The notes: generated by a model from the sequence alone, not told the origin. A DNA stretch of 64,000 nt from Pandoraea oxalativorans (GCF_000972785.3 NZ_CP011253.3:3286001-3350000), one strand, 5' to 3'. Positions 45,677 through 55,172 are shown, numbered from the stretch's first letter. Program-made: numbers and translations.

Positions 45677-47079
45677 CGCTTGCCCGGCGCGGGACGCCAG
45701 CGCCGCACACCCTGCGTCGAAGGCGTGTCGCCCCCCCGGCGGGTGTCGGCCCTGGCGTCGCCCTCGTCCGAGACGTCCGAGACGTCCGAGACGTCCGATA
45801 CGTCCGATACGTCCTGTACATCCGACGCGTCCGCACCGGGTGACGATGGATCGCGCGGCAGCGCGTCGGCGAGCGGCACGTCCCACTTCCCTTCGCGCAG
45901 GATATCGGCCACGTGCGCGCCGTCCAGCGCATGACGCTCCATCTGCCGGGCCAGTTCGTCGACGTTGAGCGCCAGTTGGGCAACGAGCGGCGACAAGGTC
46001 GTCGTCCGTGGGTTCGCGAGCAGCAGCCAGCGCTCGGCGGGCGGTTGCATGGTCATGCGTCCGACCCAACCCATGCGTTCGAGGCGGCACAGCAGCTCGT
46101 TGGCGTGTTCGAGACTCGTGCGCATGGTGCGCGCCAGTTGCTGCGTCGTGTACCCCCCGCCACCGGCTTCGCGATCCTGATTGAGCAGATGGATGAGTGT
46201 CAGGCCGTCGAGCAAATCGCTGCCGGGAAAGCGCGGATACTGAAAATGTCCAAGGCGCAACGCGGGGAGGACCGACGTAATCGTCGCGCCGACCAGTGCG
46301 ACGAGCCACGACAGGTAGATCCAGAGCAGGAAGATCGGCACGGCCGCGAAGGCCCCGTACACCGCCGTGTAGGACGGGAACTGACGGATGTACATGCCGA
46401 AGCCGCGCTTGGTCAGATCGAACGCCAGCGCCGCCACCACGCCGCCCACCAGTGCGTCGCGCCAGTCGACCTTGCAGTTCGGCATGTAGACGTACATCAG
46501 CATGAACGCCACGCTCGTGAGTGCCAGCGGAATCAGACTGAGCAGCGACGCCACGGCAGGTGGCAAGGTGCTCACCAGCGACATCGATTGCGTGAAGACG
46601 TAGGAACTGATCGACAGACTCACACCGAACAGCAGCGGCCCGAGCGTCAGCAGGCTCCAGTAAATGAGCAGACGCTGGGCCAATGGACGCGGGCGCGGCA
46701 CGCGCCAGATGACGTTGAACGCCGACTCGATCGTCATCAAGGTCAGCACAGAAGTTACGAGCAAACCGATCAGACCGAACGCCGTCAGGCTCGTCGCTTT
46801 CGAGGCGAACTGATTGAGGTAATTGAATATCTGCGCGTTGACGCTCTCGGGCATCAGGTGTTCGAGCAGAAAGCCCTGGAGCGCGTCGCGAAACGAGTTG
46901 AAAATCGGGAAGGCCGTGAACAAGGCGAATGTCACGGCGAACAAGGGAACGATCGACAGAATCGAGGTGAACGTCAGACTGCCCGCCACTTGGGGAATCC
47001 GGTCGTCCTGTACCCGCGCAAGCGCGTACCTCAGCAGTTGGCGAACGTTATTCCAGTTGATGCGGGACAGTTTGAACAA
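45673..47079 (-). CDS. YihY family inner-membrane protein with repeat-bearing C-terminus
   Basis: 468-residue membrane protein of the YihY/virulence-factor BrkB family (once named ribonuclease BN). About six to seven membrane helices over residues 30-290 with family blocks QVAGSLTFTSILSIVPL, YMPNCKVDWRDALVGGVVAALAFDLTKRGF and YGAFAAVPIFLLWIYLSW. A cytoplasmic C-terminal domain of about 170 residues follows, with a winged-helix-like part (YTTQQLARTMRTSLEHANELLCRLERMGWV) and a tail of Asp-Val-Ser repeats. The start is TTG 47079 with AAGGAG six bases upstream, matching the family start MFKLSRINW; earlier codons are unsupported. Confidence 0.88.
   Translation of the reverse strand: MFKLSRINWNNVRQLLRYALARVQDDRIPQVAGSLTFTSILSIVPLFAVTFALFTAFPIFNSFRDALQGFLLEHLMPESVNAQIFNYLNQFASKATSLTAFGLIGLLVTSVLTLMTIESAFNVIWRVPRPRPLAQRLLIYWSLLTLGPLLFGVSLSISSYVFTQSMSLVSTLPPAVASLLSLIPLALTSVAFMLMYVYMPNCKVDWRDALVGGVVAALAFDLTKRGFGMYIRQFPSYTAVYGAFAAVPIFLLWIYLSWLVALVGATITSVLPALRLGHFQYPRFPGSDLLDGLTLIHLLNQDREAGGGGYTTQQLARTMRTSLEHANELLCRLERMGWVGRMTMQPPAERWLLLANPRTTTLSPLVAQLALNVDELARQMERHALDGAHVADILREGKWDVPLADALPRDPSSPGADASDVQDVSDVSDVSDVSDVSDEGDARADTRRGGDTPSTQGVRRWRPAPGKR
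45765..45836. repeat. 9-bp tandem repeat array, eight units
   Basis: Unit CGTCCGAGA repeated from 45765: three perfect copies, two CGTCCGATA, then three degenerate units. It lies in phase within yihY and encodes the Asp-Val-Ser tail. A similar three-unit array occurs at 56905-56931. Confidence 0.85.
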
Positions 47080-47969
<890 letters not shown>

Positions 47970-48150
47970 ACGTCTGCGCCGGATCCCGCGTCGACCGGCA
48001 TTGCGCGTCGCGTCGAAGCGCCGCGAGCCGCACGCCGGTGACGCGTGCATTCGAATCGCTGCAATCCGTGGTGTACAGCACATGCGGGAACCTCCCCCCC
48101 CCGTCGTTGCCCGCCACGTCCCGCAGTAGTACTGGCCACGAGACAAGCCC

Positions 48151-48603
48151 ATGACTGCCACACCGCCCGACCGTCAGCCCGACTTCCCGCGTGACAATGC
48201 CCCGCATGGCGATGTCCGTCCGGCACCCACGCCGGGTGACGCTCAGGCATTGCGGCGGGTGAGCATAGCCAGCTTGCTGGCACTGATCGCGTTGTCGGTG
48301 GCGTGGGAGTTGTGGCTGGCGCCGCTGCGTCCGGGCGGTTCGTGGCTGGTGCTCAAGGCGTTGCTCTTGCTCCTGCCGCTGCGTGGCGTATTGCGCGGCA
48401 ATTTGTATACGCTTCAGTGGTCGAGCATGTTCATTCTGCTCTTCCTCGCAGAAGGCGTGGTGCGTGGCATGAGCGATACAGGCCCGTCTGCCACGCTTGC
48501 CTGGATCGAGACAGCGCTGTCGCTGGTCTTTTTCTTCGCGACCGTCTTTTATCTGCGGCCCTTCAAGCGCGCTGCGAAAGCCCGGGCGGCAGCGGCGCGC
48601 TAG
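48151..48603 (+). CDS. DUF2069 membrane protein
   Basis: 150-residue inner-membrane protein. A hydrophilic Pro/Asp-rich N-terminus of about 35 residues precedes about four hydrophobic segments, with the conserved PLRGVLRGNLYTLQWSSMFILLFLAEGVVRG of the DUF2069 family. Function unknown. Located downstream of wrbA on the same strand. Confidence 0.85.
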   Translation: MTATPPDRQPDFPRDNAPHGDVRPAPTPGDAQALRRVSIASLLALIALSVAWELWLAPLRPGGSWLVLKALLLLLPLRGVLRGNLYTLQWSSMFILLFLAEGVVRGMSDTGPSATLAWIETALSLVFFFATVFYLRPFKRAAKARAAAAR

Positions 48604-48678
48604 CGCGCTCCAATTCCCCTTCAGGCGACGCCCTCCCTGCATTCCAGCCTTCGCCCCGCCCTCGCCCCGCCCTGCCCC

Positions 48679-50100
48679 ATGAATCAAGCCCAATTCCTCA
48701 CTGCCTGCCGCGACCTGCTCGGTCGCGATCACGTGCTGACCGAGCGCGCCGACACCGATGCTTACCTCACCGACCAGCGCAAACGGTACGTTGGCAATGC
48801 GCTTGCCGTCCTACGCCCCGCCGACGCCGCCCAGACCGCCGCGCTCGTGCGCCTGTGCGTCGCCCACGGCGTGCCGATGGTGCCGCAAGGGGGAAACACC
48901 GGCTTGGCCGGTGGCGCAACACCCGACGTCAGCGGGCATCAGGTCGTGATCAGTCTGCGACGCCTCGATCGCATCCGTCAGGTGGACGCCGATAACCTGA
49001 CGCTCACCGCCGAAGCCGGGTGCCTCCTCGCGAATGTGCAGGCCGCTGCGGCCGCAGTCGAGCGCCTGTTTCCGCTGAGCCTTGCGGCCGAAGGCAGTTG
49101 CACCATCGGCGGCAATCTGGCGACGAACGCGGGCGGCACGGCGGTGCTGCGGTACGGCAACGCGCGCGAACTGTGTCTGGGTCTGGAAGTCGTCACGCCG
49201 CAGGGCGAGTTGTGGGACGGTCTGCGCGGTCTGCGCAAGGACAACACCGGATACGATCTGCGCGATGTGTTCATCGGCGCGGAAGGCACGCTCGGCCTGA
49301 TCACGGCGGCCACGCTCAAGCTCTTCGCGCAACCCGCCGCGCGCATGACGGCGCTCGCCGCACTCGACAGCCCGGCCGACGCGCTCGCTCTGCTGACCCT
49401 TGCGCAGCGCATGGCCGGGCCGTTGCTCACGGGCTTCGAACTCATGTCCGATTTCTGTCTGCAACTCGTCGCTCAGGTCTTCACGTCGCAACGCTATCCG
49501 TTCTCGCAGCCCTACGCGCAGTCGGTACTGCTCGAACTGTCCGACAACGAGAGCGAGGCGCACGCGCGCGACCTGCTGGAACGGGCACTGAATACCGCCA
49601 TCGAGCGGGGCATCGTGCGCGACGCCATCGTCGCCAGCAGCCTCGCTCAGTCGAATGCGCTCTGGCATCTGCGCGAGAGCATTCCGTTGGCGCAATCGGC
49701 GACAGGCCTCAACATCAAGCACGACATCGCTGTGCCCGTCTCACAAGTGCCAGCGTTCATCGCAGCAACCGATCCCATCGTGCAGCGCATTGCGCCAGGT
49801 GCGCGGATGGTGACGTTCGGCCATCTCGGCGACGGAAATCTGCACTACAACGTGATGGCGCCCGACGGCATCGACCCGGCCGCTTTCCTCAAGCAGTATC
49901 AGACGCCTGTCACCGCCGCCGTCCATGACAGCGTGCATGCGCATCGCGGCACGATCAGCGCCGAGCATGGCCTCGGGCAGTTCAAGCGCGACGCGGCCGC
50001 TCATTACAAATCGCCCGTGGAAATCGCGCTGATGCGCGCGCTCAAGTCGGCGTTCGATCCGCTCGGGCTGATGAACCCCGGCAAAGTGCTGCCCGACTGA
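48679..50100 (+). CDS. FAD-binding 2-hydroxyacid dehydrogenase (GlcD/D2HGDH-like)
   Basis: 473-residue flavoprotein. FAD-binding PCMH-type domain at about 35-215 (VPMVPQGGNTGLAGGATPD, GSCTIGGNLATNAGG), then the FAD-oxidase C domain with metal/substrate motifs FGHLGDGNLHYNV and SAEHGLGQFKRD. It oxidises a D-2-hydroxyacid such as D-lactate, glycolate or D-2-hydroxyglutarate; single-gene context without GlcE/GlcF fits the D2HGDH/D-lactate branch. Electron acceptor is probably ETF or quinone. Exact substrate not decidable. Confidence 0.9.
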   Translation: MNQAQFLTACRDLLGRDHVLTERADTDAYLTDQRKRYVGNALAVLRPADAAQTAALVRLCVAHGVPMVPQGGNTGLAGGATPDVSGHQVVISLRRLDRIRQVDADNLTLTAEAGCLLANVQAAAAAVERLFPLSLAAEGSCTIGGNLATNAGGTAVLRYGNARELCLGLEVVTPQGELWDGLRGLRKDNTGYDLRDVFIGAEGTLGLITAATLKLFAQPAARMTALAALDSPADALALLTLAQRMAGPLLTGFELMSDFCLQLVAQVFTSQRYPFSQPYAQSVLLELSDNESEAHARDLLERALNTAIERGIVRDAIVASSLAQSNALWHLRESIPLAQSATGLNIKHDIAVPVSQVPAFIAATDPIVQRIAPGARMVTFGHLGDGNLHYNVMAPDGIDPAAFLKQYQTPVTAAVHDSVHAHRGTISAEHGLGQFKRDAAAHYKSPVEIALMRALKSAFDPLGLMNPGKVLPD

Positions 50101-50195
50101 GCCGATCGGGCCATCGCGACAGGCAATCGACGCAACCAAACGCAATCAACGGCCACGCATTAAAAAATCGCCATTTTTTGAAGAAATGTCGACAG

Positions 50196-50260
50196 TTTCG
50201 CGACAAAACGCCGCGAAATCCCGCCATTTTCTTTACAGACGCGCGCCAAATCCCTAGAAT
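50196..50260 (+). promoter_or_regulatory. Strong promoter with upstream dyad, start of a long leader
   Basis: TTTACA at 50232-50237, exactly 17 bases, TAGAAT at 50255-50260; each hexamer matches the sigma-70 consensus in 5 of 6 positions. A dyad TTTCGCG/CGCGAAA (50196-50202 and 50212-50218) is centred about 60 bases before the predicted start near 50267, the classic activator position. A direct repeat CGCCATTTT occurs at 50169 and again at 50222, flanking the dyad. Confidence 0.7.
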
Positions 50261-50290
50261 GGACGCTTTCCAATTACGACGGAGTTTTCC

Positions 50291-50353
50291 GTGGGCAGTT
50301 GCTCTAGTAGCACGCAAGCGTCGGCAATGACCGGCGAGGCGTTGGCCCGGTAA
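50291..50353 (+). CDS. Candidate 20-residue leader peptide
   Basis: GTG-initiated frame reading MGSCSSSTQASAMTGEALAR, ended by TAA. GGAG at 50281-50284 lies six bases before the GTG, and the predicted RNA start is about 24 bases upstream. Two hairpins follow directly (50357-50400). The frame is Ser/Ala-rich, so ribosome progress on it could report serine or general translation status. No homologue is known to me; support is purely positional. Confidence 0.45.
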   Translation: MGSCSSSTQASAMTGEALAR

Positions 50354-50356
50354 CCC

Positions 50357-50400
50357 GCAGTCGTCCCCGACTGCCGCTGCCGGACTCAATGCCGCAGCGG
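50357..50400 (+). promoter_or_regulatory. Tandem hairpins in the structured leader
   Basis: GCAGTCG/CGACTGC (50357-50374, TCCC loop) abuts CCGCTGC/GCAGCGG (50374-50400, 13-base loop) immediately after the leader frame. Further stems lie at about 50506-50526 (CGGATGAC/GTCATCCG) and 50653-50670 (CGCGCCA/TGGCGCG). The whole leader from about 50267 to 50749 has no other supported gene and no obvious U-run terminator. Confidence 0.5.
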
Positions 50401-50749
50401 TAGTGCATCGATCGCACCGAATCACGATGACGTCAGCGTCAACCGAGACTTCGGCAAGCGATTCAGATTTCCCGCACCTGTCACCGCAGTTCAGCGTTTG
50501 TTCGACGGATGACGTCGCGTCATCCGGAACAAGGCACGCTTCTTAGCGCCACGCCGCGGCCGACATGACATCGTCGGTCACCCGAGGCGCGATCAAGCCT
50601 GCCGACGCTTGCGTCGAATTCATGCATCGCGTGACGTTATACATACGCCTCTCGCGCCATCGGTGGCGCGCAAGCGTCCGTCGAGCGCACACGACGCATC
50701 GCCAAGCCCCGGCATCCGCCGTCTCAGGCCCTTGAATCAGGAGGACACC

Positions 50750-51136
50750 ATGACGCTGCAAATGCTTATCCCGTCGCTGTTCGATCGTGCTCGCAGTCGC
50801 CTCGCACCGGCGTCGGCCACATCGAACGCCACGCCAGCGCCCCATGCCACCGCGTCGCATGCGTCGCCCCAGTACCGCCTCGTCGTGCTGACGCTGGCGT
50901 CTCGGGCGGACAGCATCGACACCACGGTGCGCAACGCCCTTCGCTCGCAGCGGATTTCACCGGAAGCGGCGACCCGCACCGACCGCTCGGGCGGCTACCT
51001 GCTGGAGCTCGACTATGTGTTGCGCTGCGACCGCAGTGGTCGCGCCGCGCTCGTCCATCTTGTCTCGACGCTCGGCGACACCGCCGGCGTCCGCGCAATT
51101 CGCTGGGAAACGGCGCCGAATCTGACCGGGCGCTAG
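50750..51136 (+). CDS. Stand-alone MgtC C-terminal-domain-like protein
   Basis: 128-residue cytoplasmic protein. A 40-residue Ala/Ser/Thr/Pro linker precedes an ACT-like beta-alpha-beta unit (YRLVVLTLASRADSIDTTVRNALRSQRISPEAATRTD ... ALVHLVSTLGDTAGVRAIRWE). That unit resembles the cytoplasmic C-terminal domain of the MgtC virulence/Mg2+-starvation proteins. The membrane half of MgtC is missing. AGGAGG precedes ATG 50750. The 480-base structured leader with a strong promoter upstream recalls the mgt leaders of enterobacteria, but homology there is not shown. It could also be another ACT-type small-molecule sensor. Confidence 0.6.
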   Translation: MTLQMLIPSLFDRARSRLAPASATSNATPAPHATASHASPQYRLVVLTLASRADSIDTTVRNALRSQRISPEAATRTDRSGGYLLELDYVLRCDRSGRAALVHLVSTLGDTAGVRAIRWETAPNLTGR

Positions 51137-51259
51137 TTTTTTCCCTCTCCCTCTACTCTCCTCCCGTCGGTCCGGCGAGCCGCAACGTTTCAGACGTCCA
51201 CGCTCCCCGGACCGATTGCCATTTCCGCTCAGACGCCGTCAATGACGCGCCACACCCAA

Positions 51260-51292
51260 ACCTGTACGTTCACGTATAGGTTGTGCTAAGAT
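51260..51292 (+). promoter_or_regulatory. MerR-type operator/promoter
   Basis: Imperfect 22-bp dyad ACCTGTACGT-TC-ACGTATAGGT (one mismatch between arms) at 51260-51281, followed by TAAGAT at 51287-51292 as a -10 element. It lies 31 bases before the merR-type gene, so autoregulation and control of the MFS gene are likely. Confidence 0.6.
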
Positions 51293-51322
51293 CCCGTCTA
51301 TCATTCGATCGGAGGCACGTTC

Positions 51323-51847
51323 ATGCCCGCAGATCTCTCATCGACAGCCCCCGGTGGCGCCACGGCGGACGATGCCTCGCTGCTGACCGTCGGTCAGGCG
51401 GCGGCCGCGCTCGGCGTCACGGCGCGCACCTTGAAGTATTACGAGGAACTGAACCTCGTCGTCCCCGCCCGTAGCGGCGGACGCTACCGCATGTACACGC
51501 CCGCCGATCTCGAAACGTTCGGCCGCATCCTGCGCATGCGCTCGCTCGGCTTCTCGATTGCCGCGATCACCGAAATGCTCAAGCGGCCGCGTCGCATGGT
51601 CGAAGCGGGCAAATCGCGCATGAACGAGGAAGATCTGCAGGTCGTGCGGGACGCACTCACCTCGCAACTCGACACGCTGCGCGAGCGCACCGCGCAGGTG
51701 CGTCGCGAATTGCGCGATGCCGAGACGCTGGAAGCCCAGATCCGCCACGACCTTCGCTACATCGAACAACGCCTTCAGGGCGTACCGGCCGACGACTTGC
51801 TGGCCGAGCGCGCCGCCAAAGTGCGCAAAACGTCCTCGTCGCACTGA
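51323..51847 (+). CDS. MerR family regulator beside an MFS exporter
   Basis: 174-residue MerR protein. HTH at about 21-60 (LLTVGQAAAALGVTARTLKYYEELNLVVPARSGGRYRMYTPADL), then a long dimerisation helix and a coiled-coil-like tail (LDTLRERTAQVRRELRDAETLEAQIRHDLRYIEQRLQG). No metal-binding cysteines, so it probably senses an organic compound. GGAGG ribosome site. The MFS gene starts 18 bases after its stop, so the two form an operon. Confidence 0.92.
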   Translation: MPADLSSTAPGGATADDASLLTVGQAAAALGVTARTLKYYEELNLVVPARSGGRYRMYTPADLETFGRILRMRSLGFSIAAITEMLKRPRRMVEAGKSRMNEEDLQVVRDALTSQLDTLRERTAQVRRELRDAETLEAQIRHDLRYIEQRLQGVPADDLLAERAAKVRKTSSSH

Positions 51848-51865
51848 GTCCCGACAAGGCCTATC

Positions 51866-53470
51866 ATGCCTCCCGCCGTGCCGCCGACCTCGTCTACCGC
51901 ACCACCAAGCCCTCCGCCTGCGGGCAACACTGGTGGCGCGGACCCGCTGCGTCCCATGCGCGTCGAGGCCTATCGTTACGCCCTCGGCCTGATCCCCGGA
52001 CTGGAGTTCTTCGAGAACGCGCTCCTCGTGTATTTCGCCGTGTATGTTTCCGGCGGCGTCGATGCGTCTCCCAAAGAATTCGTATGGATGACGACGGCGT
52101 ATGGCATCGCCTCCGTACTCGCCATTCTCAAGCAACAGTGGTTCGTCGAGCGCATCGGCTACCGCCGTTATCTGACGGGCTCGCTGCTGCTTTACGCTTG
52201 CGGCGCCGTGCTGGCGGGCACCAGCGAAGGCGTGACGCAACTCGTGATCGCACGCGCGTGTCAGGGCTTTTGCGCCGGCAGCTGGATGAGCTCATGCCGG
52301 ATCCTCGCGCAAGTGAGCGTGCCCGCCGAGCGTCGCGGCAAAACGGTCCGGACCTTTGCCTTGCTGCTGTTCACCGGCTCGGCGGCGGCGCCGCTCATCG
52401 GCGGCCTGCTGGTCTCCGAATACACCTGGCGCACGCTCTTCCTGTGCACCGCACCGCCGGCCGTACTGCTCGCCGGTCTTGCATGGTTCGCCATCCCGGA
52501 CGTCGGCCGCCTGCGCGACCGCGCGAGTGGCGGCAGCTATCCGTTCGCACCGTTCATGGCCTTTGCCCTCGCGATGGGCGCATTTCAGGTCGTGCTTCAG
52601 GAGATGCGTTACACACTGTGGCTGCAAACGCCCCTGTTGCCGTTGCTCACCGTCGTGGGCGTGGGCGCGCTGGTGTGGTTCGGCTATCACCAATGGCAAC
52701 ATCCTGCGCCGTTCATCCGTTTGCAGCCGTTACGTCGACGCGAGTTCCAGGTCGGACTCCTGCTCTACGCGGCTTACTACTATCTGGCGAACACGCAAAG
52801 CTATCTGATGCCTCGGTTGCTGGAGCAGGGGTTCGGCTTCACGGTCGAGCGCACAGGGCAACTGCTCGGCTACTCCGCGCTACTCACCGTCATCCTGCTG
52901 CTCGCCTATTTCCGTGTAGCGAAGTTCATCGCGAACAAGAAGCTGCTGATCGTGAGCGGTTTTCTGATGACGATCGCGACCAGCATGTGGCTCGGCGCCA
53001 TGCCACCGGACGCAGGACAGTCGCAGCTCTACGGCGTGCTCGCACTCAAGGCCGTGTTCGGCATCTTCACCGTGCTGCCGGTGGCAAACCTCACATTCCG
53101 CACCTTCGATCACGAGAGCTTCGTGCACGGATATCGCCTCAAGAACATTCTCCGTCAGCTCTCCGGCTCGTTCGCCGTCTCCACCATCGTCGCGTTCGAG
53201 CAGCATCGGGAAGCCCTGCATCGCACCCGGCTCACAGAAGTGGCCAATCCCTACAATCCGATCTTTACGCAGACCCTGGAATCGCTCGCGAATGCGCTCA
53301 CGCATGCGGGCGTTGCCGCTTCGCAGGCACAAGGTGCGGCACTCGCACAGATCGCCCGGATGATCGAGCGGCAGGCGTCGTTTCTCTCGTTCATCGACGG
53401 CTTTCACTTCATTGCCATCGTGGCATTGTGCGGTGCGATTTTTGCGGCAATTCAGAAGCAGCTAAATTAG
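51866..53470 (+). CDS. MFS exporter, DHA2-like
   Basis: 534-residue inner-membrane protein with about 14 helices after a Pro-rich cytoplasmic N-terminus of 30 residues. The motif-C-like region RTFALLLFTGSAAAPLIGGLLVSEYTWRTLFL and the preceding SSCRILAQVSVPAERRGKT fit the DHA2 drug:H+ antiporters. It lies 18 bases behind the MerR gene and is probably induced by the compound that regulator senses. The substrate is unknown. Confidence 0.9.
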   Translation: MPPAVPPTSSTAPPSPPPAGNTGGADPLRPMRVEAYRYALGLIPGLEFFENALLVYFAVYVSGGVDASPKEFVWMTTAYGIASVLAILKQQWFVERIGYRRYLTGSLLLYACGAVLAGTSEGVTQLVIARACQGFCAGSWMSSCRILAQVSVPAERRGKTVRTFALLLFTGSAAAPLIGGLLVSEYTWRTLFLCTAPPAVLLAGLAWFAIPDVGRLRDRASGGSYPFAPFMAFALAMGAFQVVLQEMRYTLWLQTPLLPLLTVVGVGALVWFGYHQWQHPAPFIRLQPLRRREFQVGLLLYAAYYYLANTQSYLMPRLLEQGFGFTVERTGQLLGYSALLTVILLLAYFRVAKFIANKKLLIVSGFLMTIATSMWLGAMPPDAGQSQLYGVLALKAVFGIFTVLPVANLTFRTFDHESFVHGYRLKNILRQLSGSFAVSTIVAFEQHREALHRTRLTEVANPYNPIFTQTLESLANALTHAGVAASQAQGAALAQIARMIERQASFLSFIDGFHFIAIVALCGAIFAAIQKQLN

Positions 53471-53566
53471 AATCGTTGCGTCATTGTTCTTCGCGCGGCT
53501 GCGTCGCCCACTGCGATCCATGGTACGAAACGGTCGCAGCGGCACCCCCGCCCGCCGACGCCCGTC

Positions 53567-54418
53567 ATGCTCAAGACCCTGTTTGCCCGCCTGGGACTTT
53601 CCCAACAGACCACCTCCATTGAAGACGACGTCTGGCACGAGGTCGTCAGCGCCTTGCCGTTCCTTTCCCGACGCAGCGCCGCCGATCTGGAAAAACTGCG
53701 CGCACGGGCGGCCGACTTTCTGGCCAGCAAGCATTTCTCGACGGCACACGACCTGCCGCTGACGCAGGCCATGTGCGTCTCGGTCGCCGCGCAGGCTTGT
53801 CTTCCGATCCTGCATCTGCCGCCGGCGCTGTATCGCGGATGGACCGGCATCGTGCTTTACCCCGGCGAATTCCTGATTCGCAAGACGGTTCAGGATGAAG
53901 CGGGCGTCGTGCACGACGTCGAACAGGAAGCCAGCGGCGAAGCATGGGAAGGTGGCCCGGTGGTGCTGTCGTGGCAGGACGTTCAGGCAAGCGACGTGCT
54001 GGCGTACAACGTCGTGATTCACGAGTTCGTCCACAAGATCGATATGGAAGGCGGGGAAGCGGACGGCGTGCCGCCCATGCTGCGCCGCCTTCATGGCGAC
54101 CTGACCTCCGAGACATGGTGCGATGTGTTCGACCCGGCGTACGAGGCGTTCTGCCACCACGTGGCGAACGTGCCCGACGCGCAATGGGACGCCTTCGCCT
54201 CGACGTCCTTGCTCGATCCTTACGCGACGGAACACGAGTCGGAGTTCTTCGCCGTCTGCGCAGAGGCGTTCTTCGTCGCCCCCGAGGCTTTCCAGCGCGA
54301 GTACCCAGCCCTGTACATGCTCTTTTCGCGCTATTTCCTGCAAGATCCCGCCGCCCAGACGGCATCTGCGCCGGACGCCGCCGTCACCACACCGGAGGCA
54401 CCCGCCGCAACCCTATGA
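53567..54418 (+). CDS. mtfA: MtfA-like M90 zinc metallopeptidase
   Basis: 283-residue cytoplasmic peptidase of the M90 family. The zinc motif is HEFVH at residues 152-156 (VVIHEFVHKID), with a downstream acidic ESEFFAVCAEAFF likely giving the third ligand. In E. coli MtfA binds the glucose repressor Mlc and has aminopeptidase activity; whether a Mlc homologue exists here cannot be seen. The C-terminal 25 residues are Ala/Pro/Thr-rich. Start ATG 53567 has a weak ribosome site. Confidence 0.92.
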   Translation: MLKTLFARLGLSQQTTSIEDDVWHEVVSALPFLSRRSAADLEKLRARAADFLASKHFSTAHDLPLTQAMCVSVAAQACLPILHLPPALYRGWTGIVLYPGEFLIRKTVQDEAGVVHDVEQEASGEAWEGGPVVLSWQDVQASDVLAYNVVIHEFVHKIDMEGGEADGVPPMLRRLHGDLTSETWCDVFDPAYEAFCHHVANVPDAQWDAFASTSLLDPYATEHESEFFAVCAEAFFVAPEAFQREYPALYMLFSRYFLQDPAAQTASAPDAAVTTPEAPAATL

Positions 54419-54423
54419 AAACT

Positions 54424-54453
54424 TTGCGAAAGTTGTTGTTTTCATGGCATAAT
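54424..54453 (+). promoter_or_regulatory. Promoter of rpmE2
   Basis: TTGCGA at 54424-54429, 18-base spacer, CATAAT at 54448-54453, starting six bases after the mtfA stop. The predicted leader to L31 is about 130 nt. Confidence 0.6.
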
Positions 54454-54587
54454 GCGCGTTTTCCAAATCCGGAAAGTGGTTGGCGCGTTTCCCGTCTTCG
54501 AGACCCCTTAAGGTTTAAACGACGGCGATAGCGTTAGCGGGCAAGGGGCTCGCGCAGACTGGCTACCGACTTAACTCAAGGTGCACC

Positions 54588-54854
54588 ATGAAAGAAGGCA
54601 TTCACCCGAATTACCGCGAAGTCCTGTTCCGCGACATGACGCCGGGCGTCGACTTCCAGTTCGTCTCGCGTTCGACGATCAACACGAAGGAAACGGCCGA
54701 GTTCGAAGGCAAAGAGTACCCGCTCGTGAAGCTGGATACGTCGTCGGCATCGCACAACTTCTACACCAACGAAACGCGCATCATGGATACTGAAGGTCGC
54801 GTGGACAAGTTCCGCAAGAAGTTCGGTGCTCGTGCCAGCGGCAAGGCAGCGTAA
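54588..54854 (+). CDS. rpmE2: 50S ribosomal protein L31, type B (zinc-independent)
   Basis: 88-residue L31 of the cysteine-free type ([17 protein letters not shown]...). No Cys is present, so it does not bind zinc. Such L31B copies usually replace the zinc-containing L31 under zinc starvation under Zur control, or are the only L31 in some lineages. I see no clear Zur box in the promoter, which favours constitutive use. A strong terminator follows. Confidence 0.97.
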   Translation: MKEGIHPNYREVLFRDMTPGVDFQFVSRSTINTKETAEFEGKEYPLVKLDTSSASHNFYTNETRIMDTEGRVDKFRKKFGARASGKAA

Positions 54855-54954
54855 GTTTTACCGGCAACGCGCCGTACAACGCGATGCGGGACCGGACAGA
54901 CGTTTGCCGGTCAGCGCATCTGGGACAAGCTCCCGACGTTGTGAAAAGCATTGG

Positions 54955-54982
54955 AAAGGGGCAGCTCAGGCTGCCCTTTTTT
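54955..54982 (+). terminator. Intrinsic terminator after rpmE2
   Basis: GGGCAGC/GCTGCCC (54959-54965 and 54970-54976) with TCAG loop, flanked by AAAG and TTTTTTCTTT. Confidence 0.92.
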
Positions 54983-55172
54983 CTTTGGTCTGCGCTGCGC
55001 CAAGCCTTCAGTTACTGTCATACTGTCGGCTTTTCAGGGTGCCGCACGTTTCCCTTAGGCCTGCCCTGAGCGTTAGTCGCGGTTTCACCCCGAGCTTCGC
55101 CCCCGAGCCAGTTCCGGCTCAGCCCCTCTGTCTTTCCGATCCGGCTGCCCCGCCGATCCTGTCGTATCGCCT

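Noticed and set aside
45765..45836. Tandem repeats considered as a CRISPR array
   Set aside because: 9-bp units without spacers, in phase within a coding region, and no cas genes.
50427..50546. 39-codon frame MTSASTETSASDS... in the long leader
   Set aside because: No ribosome site and it spans a perfect hairpin; the upstream 20-codon frame is much better supported.
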